The notes under the pieces were generated by a model. The model searched no databases. It saw only the letters and a program-made list of their open reading frames with translations, and was not told the DNA's origin. Positions 1-8,264 of a DNA stretch of 64,000 bases are shown in pieces; position 1 is the stretch's first letter, and every line of letters starts with the position of its first letter. Position numbers and translations under genes: made by a program. The stretch comes from Chryseobacterium sp. JV274 (lineage in GTDB: Bacteria; Bacteroidota; Bacteroidia; Flavobacteriales; Weeksellaceae): positions 806,001 to 870,000 of the forward strand of contig NZ_LR824569.1 in NCBI RefSeq assembly GCF_903969135.1, in the 5' to 3' direction.

Positions 1-1
1 A

Positions 2-427
2 GACCTTCATAAGATCATTGGGAAAATATATATTTACAATATTTTGATCATCAATGTTCCGGCATGCTTTGTACTGGGATTGTTTTCAAATGGAGGTCTT
101 ATCGGAATTACAGGATTTCTGATTCAGGATGTTCTTTGGGCCTATTTCACTGTTGCTGCTGTACTTTCTATTAAAAAAGGAAATATTATCAGGCATAGCA
201 ATTATATGATGTTAAGCTATGCAGTAACCACAACAGCAATTACTTTCAGAATCATTAAAAATTTTTTGTATAATGAAACCCAGCATGATTACCAGCTTTT
301 TTACGGACTGAATGTATGGGCTGCCCTTTTGATCAACCTTTGTATTGCTTATGTAATGATCAGAAAAAATACAGGATTACCTGGAAAAATCAACGGTAGA
401 AAAAAAAATACAAAGACTGAGAAATGA
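2..427 (+). CDS. DUF2306-family membrane protein, 3' part
   Basis: The reading frame is open to the left edge of the window, so the true start lies outside it and only about 141 C-terminal residues are seen. The visible part begins with an LHKIIGKIY stretch, matching the HRWLGRIY-like motif of the DUF2306 family. It then has three hydrophobic segments and a short charged loop (IRHSNYMMLSYA) like the conserved RHR-W-R-Y loop of these four-helix inner-membrane proteins. The tail is lysine-rich and probably cytoplasmic. The function of the family is unknown; it resembles cytochrome-b561-like helical bundles only in a general way. A TTG codon at 44 could be read as a start, but the upstream codons continue the family motif, so it is not the start. 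Confidence 0.75.
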   Translation, partial: DLHKIIGKIYIYNILIINVPACFVLGLFSNGGLIGITGFLIQDVLWAYFTVAAVLSIKKGNIIRHSNYMMLSYAVTTTAITFRIIKNFLYNETQHDYQLFYGLNVWAALLINLCIAYVMIRKNTGLPGKINGRKKNTKTEK

Positions 428-577
428 TACCAGAAAAAATGATCCGATAAATATTAATGTATTAAAAATCAATTCATACTTACTATTCTTAGTCCATTTA
501 CTGAAAAAACGCATTATCAGATAAGCGATTCCTCCAAAAAGAGCGATAATAAAAAGAAGAAAAAAATAATATATCAT
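377..577 (-). CDS. small two-helix membrane protein, hypothetical
   Basis: This 66-residue frame encodes two strongly hydrophobic segments (about residues 3-22 and 38-60) joined by a basic loop (RFFSKWTKNSKYE), which fits a small inner-membrane hairpin protein. It converges on the DUF2306 gene and overlaps its 3' end by 51 bases, which lowers confidence. No ribosome-binding site or clear promoter is visible, and no family is recognised. It could be a chance frame, because AT-rich DNA readily produces hydrophobic translations, but the alternation of hydrophobic and basic stretches looks protein-like. Confidence 0.38.
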   Translation of the reverse strand: MIYYFFLLFIIALFGGIAYLIMRFFSKWTKNSKYELIFNTLIFIGSFFLVSFLSLCIFFSTVDFSR

Positions 578-660
578 GGTTTTGTGTTAATTCATGTAAA
601 TCTATTATTTTAAATCTAAAAAAACAATCAATAACGGAAGAACAGATCTATAAATATCTT

Positions 661-668
661 TATTTTTG
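661..668 (+). promoter_or_regulatory. Bacteroidota -7 box for the VOC gene
   Basis: TATTTTTG matches the TAnnTTTG -7 consensus of Bacteroidota sigma-ABfr promoters exactly and lies 28 bases before the VOC start codon. No clear -33 TTTG is seen at the usual 19-base distance. Confidence 0.45.
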
Positions 669-696
669 ATCAGAATTGATGCTTAAAAAATAATTT

Positions 697-1077
697 ATGG
701 AAATTAAAAACCTTGACCATCTTGTTTTAACTGTGGCAGACATTGATAAAACGATTGCATTCTATACATATGTCATGGGATTTGAGGCAGTCGTTTTTGG
801 AGAAAACAGAAAGGCACTCATCTTTGGAAATCAAAAGATAAATCTGCATCAGAAAGGACATGAATTTGAACCTAAAGCACAGACTCCAACCTGTGGTTCT
901 GCTGATCTTTGCTTTATTGCACAGACAGATATTCATGGGGTGATGGAAGAACTAAAGCTGAAAAATATAAAAATCATTGAAGGCATTGTAGACAGAACCG
1001 GAGCTACTGGTAAAATAAAATCGGTTTATTTCCGTGATCCGGATCAAAATCTTATTGAAGTGAGCAATTATCATTAA
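697..1077 (+). CDS. VOC family protein (glyoxalase-like)
   Basis: This 126-residue protein is a single vicinal-oxygen-chelate unit of two beta-alpha-beta-beta-beta motifs. It starts with LDHLVLTVADIDKTIAFY, the classic first strand and helix, with His8 as the likely first metal ligand. It ends with YFRDPDQNLIEVSNY, where the Glu is the usual last ligand. The central INLHQKG supplies a further candidate His. Proteins of this size act as dimers on small electrophilic or aromatic substrates (glyoxalase, fosfomycin resistance, ring-cleavage relatives). The closest flavour is the small VOC proteins annotated as virulence or lactoylglutathione-lyase-like. The substrate cannot be told from sequence. 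It appears to be a single-gene unit. Confidence 0.9.
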   Translation: MEIKNLDHLVLTVADIDKTIAFYTYVMGFEAVVFGENRKALIFGNQKINLHQKGHEFEPKAQTPTCGSADLCFIAQTDIHGVMEELKLKNIKIIEGIVDRTGATGKIKSVYFRDPDQNLIEVSNYH

Positions 1078-1211
1078 CAAATGTTCCTCTACATCAGCCT
1101 TTTACTATTCATTTTTAAAGATTTGATGGACTACAATTTTTAAAATAAAAAAATAGCAGTACAAAATCCATATAAAATTCGCAAAATCAATTGAGAAAAT
1201 CTATTTATTCC

Positions 1212-1242
1212 TTTATATTTTGGATTTAAAGCCTTAATTTTG
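1212..1242 (+). promoter_or_regulatory. promoter of the 1287 secreted-protein gene
   Basis: The -7 box TAATTTTG at 1235-1242 is a perfect TAnnTTTG match, with a TTTA (three of four to TTTG) 19 bases upstream at 1212-1215. Transcription would start near 1248. This makes an in-frame start codon at 1245 unlikely and supports the ATG at 1287. Confidence 0.55.
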
Positions 1243-1286
1243 CAGTGAAATTCAGAAAATTCGGATTCTTTCAACAGGTTATGTAC

Positions 1287-2051
1287 ATGAAAAAAATGAT
1301 GATCGGGCTTGCTTTGGCCTTATCCATTACTATTTGGGGGCAAAAAACTCCTGCAAAAGCAAACAATCTGACACCCTACAGTTATCAGACTTTTAATTGT
1401 GATAATAAAGGGTATTTTGATTCGGCTAAATATAAAAAAGAAGAAATAGACGGAGTCAATAAGCTTTTGTACCAATTCAATGGAGTTGTATTTGATACCC
1501 GACCTGTTTTTAAACTTTCCCAGCTTGAAGAAATCCGCCAAAACAGAGAAGCTTACTTACAGGACCTTGAAAAGCAGTATGAGGAAAAGAAAAAGGAATT
1601 ATACAGCATTAAAGTTATTGATCTTCCAAGATGGAAAAAATTGATGGAAGAGACCATTGATTCTTTTGAAAATGAATATCAGTTGAATAAAGAAGAAATC
1701 CTTGCTTATTCTGATCCTTCCACCCTTAGAAACAGTAAATATTACAATACCTGCAGAGAACAGATTGATGCAATATCCTCTCCGGATAGAGAAAAGATGT
1801 TTGTCGCATGGAAAAACTACACAGAGCTTAAGAGTAAGAATAATGCTGATCCGAAAGGGGTAATGGCGAGATTTGATGCCAAAATGAATGATCCGCAGAA
1901 AGAAGATTATGCGTTGATAGACCTTATTGGTCTTGGATTTCACAACTGTGCCAACAGCAGTTTCAGACAGAAACGTGAAGATGAGGTAACCTCTTACAAG
2001 GATTTTGATAAGATCTTTACAAAGCTGAAAAGAACTTGTGATGAACCATAA
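1287..2051 (+). CDS. secreted hypothetical protein
   Basis: This 254-residue protein is of unrecognised family. The chosen start gives a standard Sec signal peptide (MKKMMIGLALALSITIWGQ), and an upstream promoter ends at 1242, so a longer frame from 1245 is rejected. The mature part is highly charged and mostly helical in appearance, with a coiled-coil-like stretch around residues 75-115 rich in E, K, Q and R. Four cysteines (in NCDNKG, NTCREQ, HNCANSS and RTCDEP) would be exposed to the periplasm or outside and could form two disulfides. It looks monocistronic, with its own promoter and a hairpin terminator after the stop. Confidence 0.75.
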   Translation: MKKMMIGLALALSITIWGQKTPAKANNLTPYSYQTFNCDNKGYFDSAKYKKEEIDGVNKLLYQFNGVVFDTRPVFKLSQLEEIRQNREAYLQDLEKQYEEKKKELYSIKVIDLPRWKKLMEETIDSFENEYQLNKEEILAYSDPSTLRNSKYYNTCREQIDAISSPDREKMFVAWKNYTELKSKNNADPKGVMARFDAKMNDPQKEDYALIDLIGLGFHNCANSSFRQKREDEVTSYKDFDKIFTKLKRTCDEP

Positions 2052-2097
2052 TATTGATTCAAAAATTGAAAGATTTAATTATTAAAAAATATAATGG

Positions 2098-2124
2098 CAG
2101 TACTCAGATTGGGTACTGTTTTTT
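2098..2124 (+). terminator. rho-independent terminator
   Basis: A CAGTAC/GTACTG stem with a nine-base loop is followed by a run of T residues (2119-2124). It lies about 45 bases after the secreted hypothetical gene. Confidence 0.65.
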
Positions 2125-2149
2125 ATTTGCTGATCTTTTTATTGAGAAC

Positions 2150-2177
2150 GGTTAAGAAACGGTTAAAAGAGGGTTAA
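2150..2177 (+). promoter_or_regulatory. three GGTTAA direct repeats, 11-bp phased
   Basis: GGTTAA occurs at 2150, 2161 and 2172, exactly 11 bases apart (one helical turn), immediately upstream of a -33 box at 2192. Same-face direct repeats with an 11-bp period are the usual operator form of OmpR/PhoB-family response regulators, so an activator site is inferred. The regulator itself is not in this window. Confidence 0.6.
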
Positions 2178-2191
2178 CAGCTTGTTATTTC

Positions 2192-2222
2192 TTTGTGGAA
2201 GCGACGATTACAATTATTTTCG
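2192..2222 (+). promoter_or_regulatory. promoter of the aspartyl-protease gene
   Basis: TTTG at 2192-2195 is followed after exactly 19 bases by TATTTTCG at 2215-2222, which differs by one base from TAnnTTTG. The start codon is 21 bases further on. The imperfect -7 box fits an activated promoter, with the GGTTAA repeats 14 bases upstream of the -33 box. Confidence 0.65.
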
Positions 2223-2243
2223 TCTGCGTAAAAAACTAATTCC

Positions 2244-3140
2244 ATGAAACTCATTGTTATTTTTCTGACCTTGTTATTTTCTATAGCAATATCAGCTCAA
2301 AAACCACCCACTATCCTTCCTTTTTCTCTGGAAAACAATTCCGTTTATATCTATTGTAAAGTCAATAAGACTGACAGTATAAAGTTCCTGTTTGATACAG
2401 GTGCCGATGGTTCTGTCATCAGTATCACTGCAAAGAAAAAAGTATCACTTACTATTGATGGACAGTCTGAAAACAAAGGCTCAAACGGAGTAAATACCGT
2501 CGATTACAGCAGTCACAATACGGTGCAGTTTGGAAGCATTCAGAAAAATGATGTACAGTTTACTCTTATTCCCTATGGTTCTGCCAATTTTGACGGGGTT
2601 TTCGGAACAGACCTGATGAAAGGAAAAATCATTGAAATTGATTATCATAAAAATGAAATACGGTTTTATGAAGAAAATGATCTGTCCATTGATTTGACGG
2701 GATATGAAAAGATGAAACTGCATATGGTCGACAACTACCCTGCTGTAGAAAGCAGTATTGTCATAAATGATAAAGAATATTCAGTACTTTTTGGACTCGA
2801 CAGCGGAGCTGATGATGCACTTACTATTGCCTCTCCTTTTGCGAAAAACAATGCTTTGTCCAAAACTATGAAAACCATAGGAAAAGCTACAGCAAGAGGT
2901 TCTGATGGTTCTGTGTATGAAATGCCTGTTGTTCTCTGTCCGGCTGTGAAATTCGCTCACAAATATCTTTATAACCTCCCGATAACCCTTTCCGGCTCCA
3001 CAGAAGGAATTGATGCTACGGAAAAAATGGCAGGATTTTTTGGTAATCAGTTTTTAAAAAGATTCAACACCATCATTGATTTTAAGAACGGATTTATTTA
3101 TTTTAAACTTAATAAAAATCTGTATTCAGGGTTTAATTAA
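2244..3140 (+). CDS. secreted retropepsin-like aspartyl protease
   Basis: This 298-residue exported protein has a signal peptide at residues 1-18 (cleaved near AISA-Q). It has two aspartyl-protease signatures: FLFDTGADGSV with Asp51, and FGLDSGADDAL with Asp186. Each is followed by a hydrophobic-hydrophobic-Gly pattern later in its half (GVFGTDL; AGFFGNQF). Most bacterial members of this clan have one catalytic motif per chain and dimerise. Two motifs here suggest both halves of the active site sit in one polypeptide, as in pepsin. The PF13650-type fold is common in Bacteroidota with largely untested substrates. The gene stands alone and is preceded by an apparently activator-dependent promoter. 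Confidence 0.85.
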   Translation: MKLIVIFLTLLFSIAISAQKPPTILPFSLENNSVYIYCKVNKTDSIKFLFDTGADGSVISITAKKKVSLTIDGQSENKGSNGVNTVDYSSHNTVQFGSIQKNDVQFTLIPYGSANFDGVFGTDLMKGKIIEIDYHKNEIRFYEENDLSIDLTGYEKMKLHMVDNYPAVESSIVINDKEYSVLFGLDSGADDALTIASPFAKNNALSKTMKTIGKATARGSDGSVYEMPVVLCPAVKFAHKYLYNLPITLSGSTEGIDATEKMAGFFGNQFLKRFNTIIDFKNGFIYFKLNKNLYSGFN

Positions 3141-3255
3141 CTGTAAGGGTTGACTATACAAATTCTACAGGTCTGTACACAGGGTAATTTTTCACATTAT
3201 AGCCCACCAAATAAATTAATAATGAATAAGTTATGGTTTTTTAAATTTAATTGCT

Positions 3256-3263
3256 TAATTTTG
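3256..3263 (+). promoter_or_regulatory. -7 box for the DnaJ-KTSC gene
   Basis: TAATTTTG is a perfect TAnnTTTG match 24 bases before the start codon. The -33 position (ATGG) is a poor match. Confidence 0.5.
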
Positions 3264-3287
3264 CACCCCGAAAATAAGGGTTAGAAT

Positions 3288-3734
3288 ATGAAAAAAATTG
3301 GTGAGCACAGAACACTTCTTGGGGTAGATAAAAATGTTACTTTAAAAGAATTAAAGACTATTTACAGAAATGTGATGAAAGATACACATCCTGATAAATT
3401 CATTAATGATGAAGCCGGAAAAACAGAAGCTGAAGAAAAAAGCAAGTCTGTGATTGAAGCGTATCACTTTTTGGTAAGTATTAATTCTGAAACGCAGGAT
3501 AAATATAAAGAAGAATACACAGAAACGACTACAAAATCTAACATTCAGGATTTCTATCTTGAGAAATCGATTTTGACTGTTCAACATTTGAATGGAAACA
3601 TGTATGAGTATATGGGAGTTCCAAGAAATACCTACATCAAAATGGTCAACGCTGATTCACCAAGCCGTTTTGCAAGAAGACATATCTATGGAAACTTTAT
3701 CTACAGAAAGTCTGGTGAGGCTATGGCAGATTAA
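3288..3734 (+). CDS. DnaJ-like plus KTSC domain protein
   Basis: This 148-residue protein joins two small domains. Residues 5-70 resemble a J domain, with helix II basic residues (IYRNVMKDTHPDKF) and the diagnostic HPD at 34-36, which stimulates Hsp70 ATPase. Residues 85-145 match the KTSC domain (IQDFYLEKSILTVQHLNG ... YMGVPRNTYIKM ... RHIYGNFIYR), a fold often found alone or fused to lysyl-tRNA synthetase C-termini and viewed as a nucleic-acid-associated module. There is no Gly/Phe linker or zinc domain, so this is not a full DnaJ. The plausible role is recruiting DnaK to a target bound by KTSC; that is inference. It is monocistronic. Confidence 0.85.
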   Translation: MKKIGEHRTLLGVDKNVTLKELKTIYRNVMKDTHPDKFINDEAGKTEAEEKSKSVIEAYHFLVSINSETQDKYKEEYTETTTKSNIQDFYLEKSILTVQHLNGNMYEYMGVPRNTYIKMVNADSPSRFARRHIYGNFIYRKSGEAMAD

Positions 3735-3946
3735 TTTTTTCACATTACAATATTTGAAGACTTTCGGTTTATTCTGGGAGTCTTTTTTTGTTTTTAATAT
3801 TATGTTAGAATCTCGTGTTTGATTAAAAATGAGATTCTTCCTTCGTCAGAATGACAAAAGTCAATAATTTGACTTTAAAACAGCGGTTTTCCTTAACAAA
3901 CATCATCCAGCGGTTTTATCGAAGCCTGCTATATCAACGGCAAAAA

Positions 3947-3974
3947 AAAGCCGTATCAAAAATGACACGGCTTT
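3947..3974 (-). terminator. terminator of the RND efflux operon
   Basis: AAAGCCGTATC pairs with GACACGGCTTT around a six-base loop (one A-C mismatch). On the minus strand it ends in eight T residues, 24 bases after the end of the permease gene. Confidence 0.8.
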
Positions 3975-3997
3975 CGGTTAATTAAAGATTGTTATAT

Positions 3998-6900
3998 TTA
4001 GTCTACATGTTTTGTAGTAAATCCATCTTCACTTAGCTCTCTATGCTCATATTCAGCTTTCATTTCAGCTTCATAATCCACTTTTTCATGTTTACCCATT
4101 CTTCTTAAGATAGAGTCAAATATTGAATAAACTACCGGTACAATAATTAGAGTCAGGAATAATGACGATGTCAAACCACCGATAATTACCCAGGCTAATC
4201 CATTGTTCATTTCTGCTCCGGCACCTTTTGCAATTGCAATTGGGATCATACCGAAGATCATCGCGATAGTAGTCATCAAGATCGGACGAAGACGTGCGTG
4301 GTTTGCCTGGATCAAAGCATCATGCGTACTTGCACCAGCCTCTTTCCTCATATTTGCAAAGTCGACAATCATAATTGCGTTCTTCGCTACCAAACCAATC
4401 AACATGATCATCCCCAGCATCGTAAATATGTTTAATGAATTTCCTGTGATGGCAAGAATAACCATTACCCCGATCAATGCCAGAGGAATAGAAAATAATA
4501 CCACGAAAGGATATACAAATGAGTCATATAATGAAACCATTACCAGATAAACCAATACAATAGCAGCCATTAATGCAATCCCTAAAGTACCGAAACCTTC
4601 AGTCTGGTTTTCCATATCACCACTCCAGATGTAGCTTACTCCTGCCGGTTTAGTCTTTTCGTTATCCATAAATTGAGCAGCCCATTCATTGGCAACATCC
4701 CCTACAGGACGGCCTACCACTTTAGACTTTACCTTTACAGAAGGTGCTTTATCTCTACGTTCCAATAAACTTGGTCCTGAACCCATTTTTACTTCTGCAA
4801 ACTGGCTCAGTCTTACCTGTTCTCCTTTAGGATTGGTAAACATAAGATTTCTTACATCTTCAATAGATTTTCTGTTCGCGTCACCAAAACGGATATTAAT
4901 ATCATATTCATATTCTCCGGCTCTGAATTTTCCGTCTGTATTTCCGTTAAATGCAGTTTGCATTGTTTGTCCTACACTAGAAAGATTTAAGCCTAAAGAA
5001 GCCATTTTATCTCTGTCGATATTCACCTGTACTTCAGGGCTTCCAGAGTCAGTTGATAATTCTGCATCTACAGAACCAGGAACTTTTTTAAGCAACTCAA
5101 GAATTCTGTTTGCCTCTTTATTTGCTGTTTCGTTATCCTGAGCTGTCACTACCATTTCAATTGGTGCATTGTCTGCTCCCATTAATCCAATTGGTGCTGT
5201 TTTAAATTCAACTCCTGTGAATTTTTCTTCTAAAGCTCTCTTGATTCTTGCGGATTTGATATCTGTGCTCTCATTACGTTCAGATTTATCTACCAAAATC
5301 ACCTGAATCTCTGACTGGTACAATGTTGCCTGTGCTCCACCAAAACCTGATGACTGCTGACCAACTGTTGTGATCATATCTACAACATCTTTGTCTTCTC
5401 TAAGATATTTTTCAACAGCAAGAGTAATCTGGTTGGTTTTTTCTACAGAAGCATCTTTTGGCAATTCCATCTGAACAAGGAACTGTCCTCTATCCATTTT
5501 AGGGAAGAATTCACCTCCGATAAATCCAAATGCAACCAACATAAATGAAGAGATCAAAATAATAAATGTTACAATAACCGTCATTACTCTTCTTAATGTC
5601 GTTTTCAAACACCATTCCAGAATTCCTGTGATCCAGTGTGTGAATTTTTCCAATTGCTTTTCGAACCAAAGAATAAACTTCTCAAAAGGATTTTTACCTG
5701 AAAGGTGTACCAATTTACCATATCTTGAAGATAACCAAGGAATAATGGTAAATGATGCCAGTAACGAAAACATTGTCGCAATAACTACGGTAACGCAGAA
5801 CTGTGCCAGGATATCAGCAACCAATCCTGAGCTCATTGCAATCGGTAAGAATACCACTACAATTACCAATGTAATCGCCGTTACGGTAAATCCAATTTCC
5901 GAAGCACCATCGTATGCCGCACGAATTCTGCTTTTCCCCATCTCCATGTGACGATAAACGTTCTCCAAAACTACAATTGCATCATCCACAAGAATACCAA
6001 CAACTAATGAAAGTCCAAGTAAACTCATCAGGTTTAAGGTATATCCCATAAGATACATTCCAATCACCGTTGCAATCAATGACATCGGAATAGAAACCAT
6101 AACGATAAACGCGTTTCTGATGTTATGAAGGAACAGTAACATTACCACTGCTACCAGGATAATTGCTAAGAATAAATCGAAAATTACATGGTCTGCAGCT
6201 TCAAGCGTAAAGTCTGTTGTATCATCTACAATATTTATTTTAATCGCCTGGGCTTTATAATTGTTCTGAACATCAGCGATTGTTTTCTTCACTAGTTCCG
6301 AAACTGAAACCGCATTGGCATCAGATTGTTTTTTAACCTGAAGTAAAATCGTTGAATTCTGGTTATATCTTGCAACTTTCTCCACATCTTTCTGTGTATC
6401 AAAAACGGTTGCAATATCAGATAAACGAACCTGAGCTCCATCTTTATTGGAAACTACAAGATTATTCATTTCAGCAACATTTTTATACTTTCCGGAAAGT
6501 CTGATCGTAGATCTTGAAGTTCTTGTTTTCAAAGCTCCCGTTGGGAAATCCAGATTTGAAGAAAGAATTGCCTGCTGTACATCTGCGATGGCAAGACCAT
6601 ATCCCTGCATTTTCTTTTCATCTAAACTTACCTGAATTTCTCTTTCCTGCCCACCTACAAGGTCTACCTGAGCAACACCGTTTACACGGGAAAAAATAGG
6701 CTCTATTTTTTTATCTAAAAGATCATAAAGATCTTTATTATTCAGGTTATTACTGGAAATACTCAAAGTCATGATCGGAAGATCATCCAATGAGAACTTT
6801 TGCAAAGAAGGAGGATCTGCATCGTCGGGAAGATCTGCCAAAATAGCATTTACTTTTCTCTGTGCATCATTCAAAGCATAGTTTACATCGGCACCGGTAT

Positions 6901-7186
6901 TCAGCTGCACCATAATAACCGATAAACTTTCGTAAGATGAAGATTCTACTTTTTTCACGTTTTCCAAAGAACCAACAGCATCTTCAATTTTTCGGGTTAC
7001 CGAAGTTTCCACCTCAGCAGGCGAAGCTCCCGGATATACCGTAGAAATGGTTACCATATTGGTTTCAAACTTTGGAATCAACTCATACCCCATCATGGAG
7101 TAACTTAATAAACCACCCAGCGTAAGTATCGTAAATAATACGATAACCAGCGATGGTCTTTTAATGGATATTTCTGCTAACTTCAT
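3998..7186 (-). CDS. RND efflux permease (HAE1 type)
   Basis: This is a full-length 1062-residue proton-driven inner-membrane pump. It has the duplicated RND layout: a membrane helix at 12-32, a porter domain to about 335, helices 2-6 from about 336, a second periplasmic domain, then helices 8-12. The proton-relay aspartates are D401 and D402 in GILVDDAIVVLENV, and the partner lysine lies in LVAKNAIMIVDF. The early YPGASPAEVE and GFFG-like motifs are those of multidrug rather than metal (CusA) exporters. It is the last gene of a TetR-TolC-adaptor-permease unit, seven bases after the adaptor. Substrates are probably hydrophobic drugs, detergents or self-made compounds, but specificity is not readable. 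The C-terminal tail is charged and cytoplasmic. Confidence 0.95.
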   Translation of the reverse strand: MKLAEISIKRPSLVIVLFTILTLGGLLSYSMMGYELIPKFETNMVTISTVYPGASPAEVETSVTRKIEDAVGSLENVKKVESSSYESLSVIMVQLNTGADVNYALNDAQRKVNAILADLPDDADPPSLQKFSLDDLPIMTLSISSNNLNNKDLYDLLDKKIEPIFSRVNGVAQVDLVGGQEREIQVSLDEKKMQGYGLAIADVQQAILSSNLDFPTGALKTRTSRSTIRLSGKYKNVAEMNNLVVSNKDGAQVRLSDIATVFDTQKDVEKVARYNQNSTILLQVKKQSDANAVSVSELVKKTIADVQNNYKAQAIKINIVDDTTDFTLEAADHVIFDLFLAIILVAVVMLLFLHNIRNAFIVMVSIPMSLIATVIGMYLMGYTLNLMSLLGLSLVVGILVDDAIVVLENVYRHMEMGKSRIRAAYDGASEIGFTVTAITLVIVVVFLPIAMSSGLVADILAQFCVTVVIATMFSLLASFTIIPWLSSRYGKLVHLSGKNPFEKFILWFEKQLEKFTHWITGILEWCLKTTLRRVMTVIVTFIILISSFMLVAFGFIGGEFFPKMDRGQFLVQMELPKDASVEKTNQITLAVEKYLREDKDVVDMITTVGQQSSGFGGAQATLYQSEIQVILVDKSERNESTDIKSARIKRALEEKFTGVEFKTAPIGLMGADNAPIEMVVTAQDNETANKEANRILELLKKVPGSVDAELSTDSGSPEVQVNIDRDKMASLGLNLSSVGQTMQTAFNGNTDGKFRAGEYEYDINIRFGDANRKSIEDVRNLMFTNPKGEQVRLSQFAEVKMGSGPSLLERRDKAPSVKVKSKVVGRPVGDVANEWAAQFMDNEKTKPAGVSYIWSGDMENQTEGFGTLGIALMAAIVLVYLVMVSLYDSFVYPFVVLFSIPLALIGVMVILAITGNSLNIFTMLGMIMLIGLVAKNAIMIVDFANMRKEAGASTHDALIQANHARLRPILMTTIAMIFGMIPIAIAKGAGAEMNNGLAWVIIGGLTSSLFLTLIIVPVVYSIFDSILRRMGKHEKVDYEAEMKAEYEHRELSEDGFTTKHVD

Positions 7187-7193
7187 CTTCTGC

Positions 7194-8255
7194 TTACTTT
7201 ACGATATTGATTTTCGAACCGTTATCAAGATTAATCTGTCCGCTGGTAATTACCTGCTCGCCTCCATTCAGTCCGCTTAAGATCTGAACTTTGTCGCCGT
7301 ATACTTTACCGGTCTGAACTTTAATTAATTTAGCAGTACCATTATTTACAATAAATAGCTGTCCTGAACTTACTCCGTTTACAAAAGCTTCTGCAGGAAC
7401 AGTCAACATATTTTGAGTTTCAGCACCGTGATTTGTTTTAAATGTAGCAGTTGCATACATCCCCGCTTTTAGGTTTCCTTTATTCTGAACCTCAATTTCA
7501 ACCGGGAAATTTAAAGTAGCATCACTTTTAGGAGCAATGAATGTAATTCTACCGCTGAAAGAATCTTCCGGTAAAACATTCACATTAATTGGAACTTCCT
7601 GACCGAGTGCAATTCTGCCAACCTGGCTTTCGTCAACCAATACAGAAAGTTTAAGGCTGTTGATATTAACAATTTCAAACATGGAAGTCCCTATAGAAAC
7701 TACTGTTCCCGGCTCAACCATTTTCTTGTTGATAGTACCACTGATACCTGCACGGATGCTGGTGTCATTCACTCTTACTCCCTGAGCTTTCACAGCTGCC
7801 TGTGCATTTTTCAGTTGAAGTCTTGAGTTATCAACCTGTTGTTTTGTAACCCCTCCTGTTTTAAAAGCATTTTCGTAACGCTGATTATCGATAATAGCAT
7901 TTTGCAAATTATTCTGAGCCTGTGTAACATCCACTTCGATAGCATCTCTCTTGATAGTTGCTAACACCTGACCTGCACTTACTCTTGATCCTTCTTTTAC
8001 CAAAACGCTTACAATACGTCCGGCAATTTCAGAAGACTGGTTCATTTCCTGCTTAGGAATGAAAGTTCCGTTGGCAGAGTAATCTGTATCAATATTTTCT
8101 CTTGTAACGGTTACAATATTAACGTTGATTTTATCTACCTGCTTGGCAACTTCTTTTACTTCCTGCGTCTGCTTTTCTTTGTTCCCGGCAATCTTATAAG
8201 CGGCTAAACCTATCAGTACTGCTGCTACGATGATATATATTAAAGTTTTTTTCAT
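7194..8255 (-). CDS. RND periplasmic adaptor subunit
   Basis: This 353-residue membrane-fusion protein links the permease to TolC. It has an N-terminal anchor (residues 4-22, hydrophobic) and a split lipoyl half-motif (IVSVLVKEGSRVSAGQVLATI). A short alpha hairpin follows (VTQAQNNLQNAIIDNQRYENAF ... KQQVDNSRLQLKNAQAAV), then the second lipoyl half (INKKMVEPGTVVSIGTSMFEIV), beta-barrel and membrane-proximal domains. The length is typical of the family. No lipobox cysteine is seen, so it is held by the N-terminal helix rather than as a lipoprotein. The permease starts seven bases downstream and the TolC gene ends nine bases upstream, so the three genes are cotranscribed. Confidence 0.94.
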   Translation of the reverse strand: MKKTLIYIIVAAVLIGLAAYKIAGNKEKQTQEVKEVAKQVDKINVNIVTVTRENIDTDYSANGTFIPKQEMNQSSEIAGRIVSVLVKEGSRVSAGQVLATIKRDAIEVDVTQAQNNLQNAIIDNQRYENAFKTGGVTKQQVDNSRLQLKNAQAAVKAQGVRVNDTSIRAGISGTINKKMVEPGTVVSIGTSMFEIVNINSLKLSVLVDESQVGRIALGQEVPINVNVLPEDSFSGRITFIAPKSDATLNFPVEIEVQNKGNLKAGMYATATFKTNHGAETQNMLTVPAEAFVNGVSSGQLFIVNNGTAKLIKVQTGKVYGDKVQILSGLNGGEQVITSGQINLDNGSKINIVK

Positions 8256-8264
8256 TTTAGTTTA

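Noticed and set aside
1245..1286. An earlier start for the secreted protein at 1245
   Set aside because: It lies just after the -7 box and would put extra residues before a good signal peptide.
4689..5141. A 150-codon plus-strand frame within the RND permease gene
   Set aside because: It is antisense to a full-length conserved gene and has no recognisable motif.
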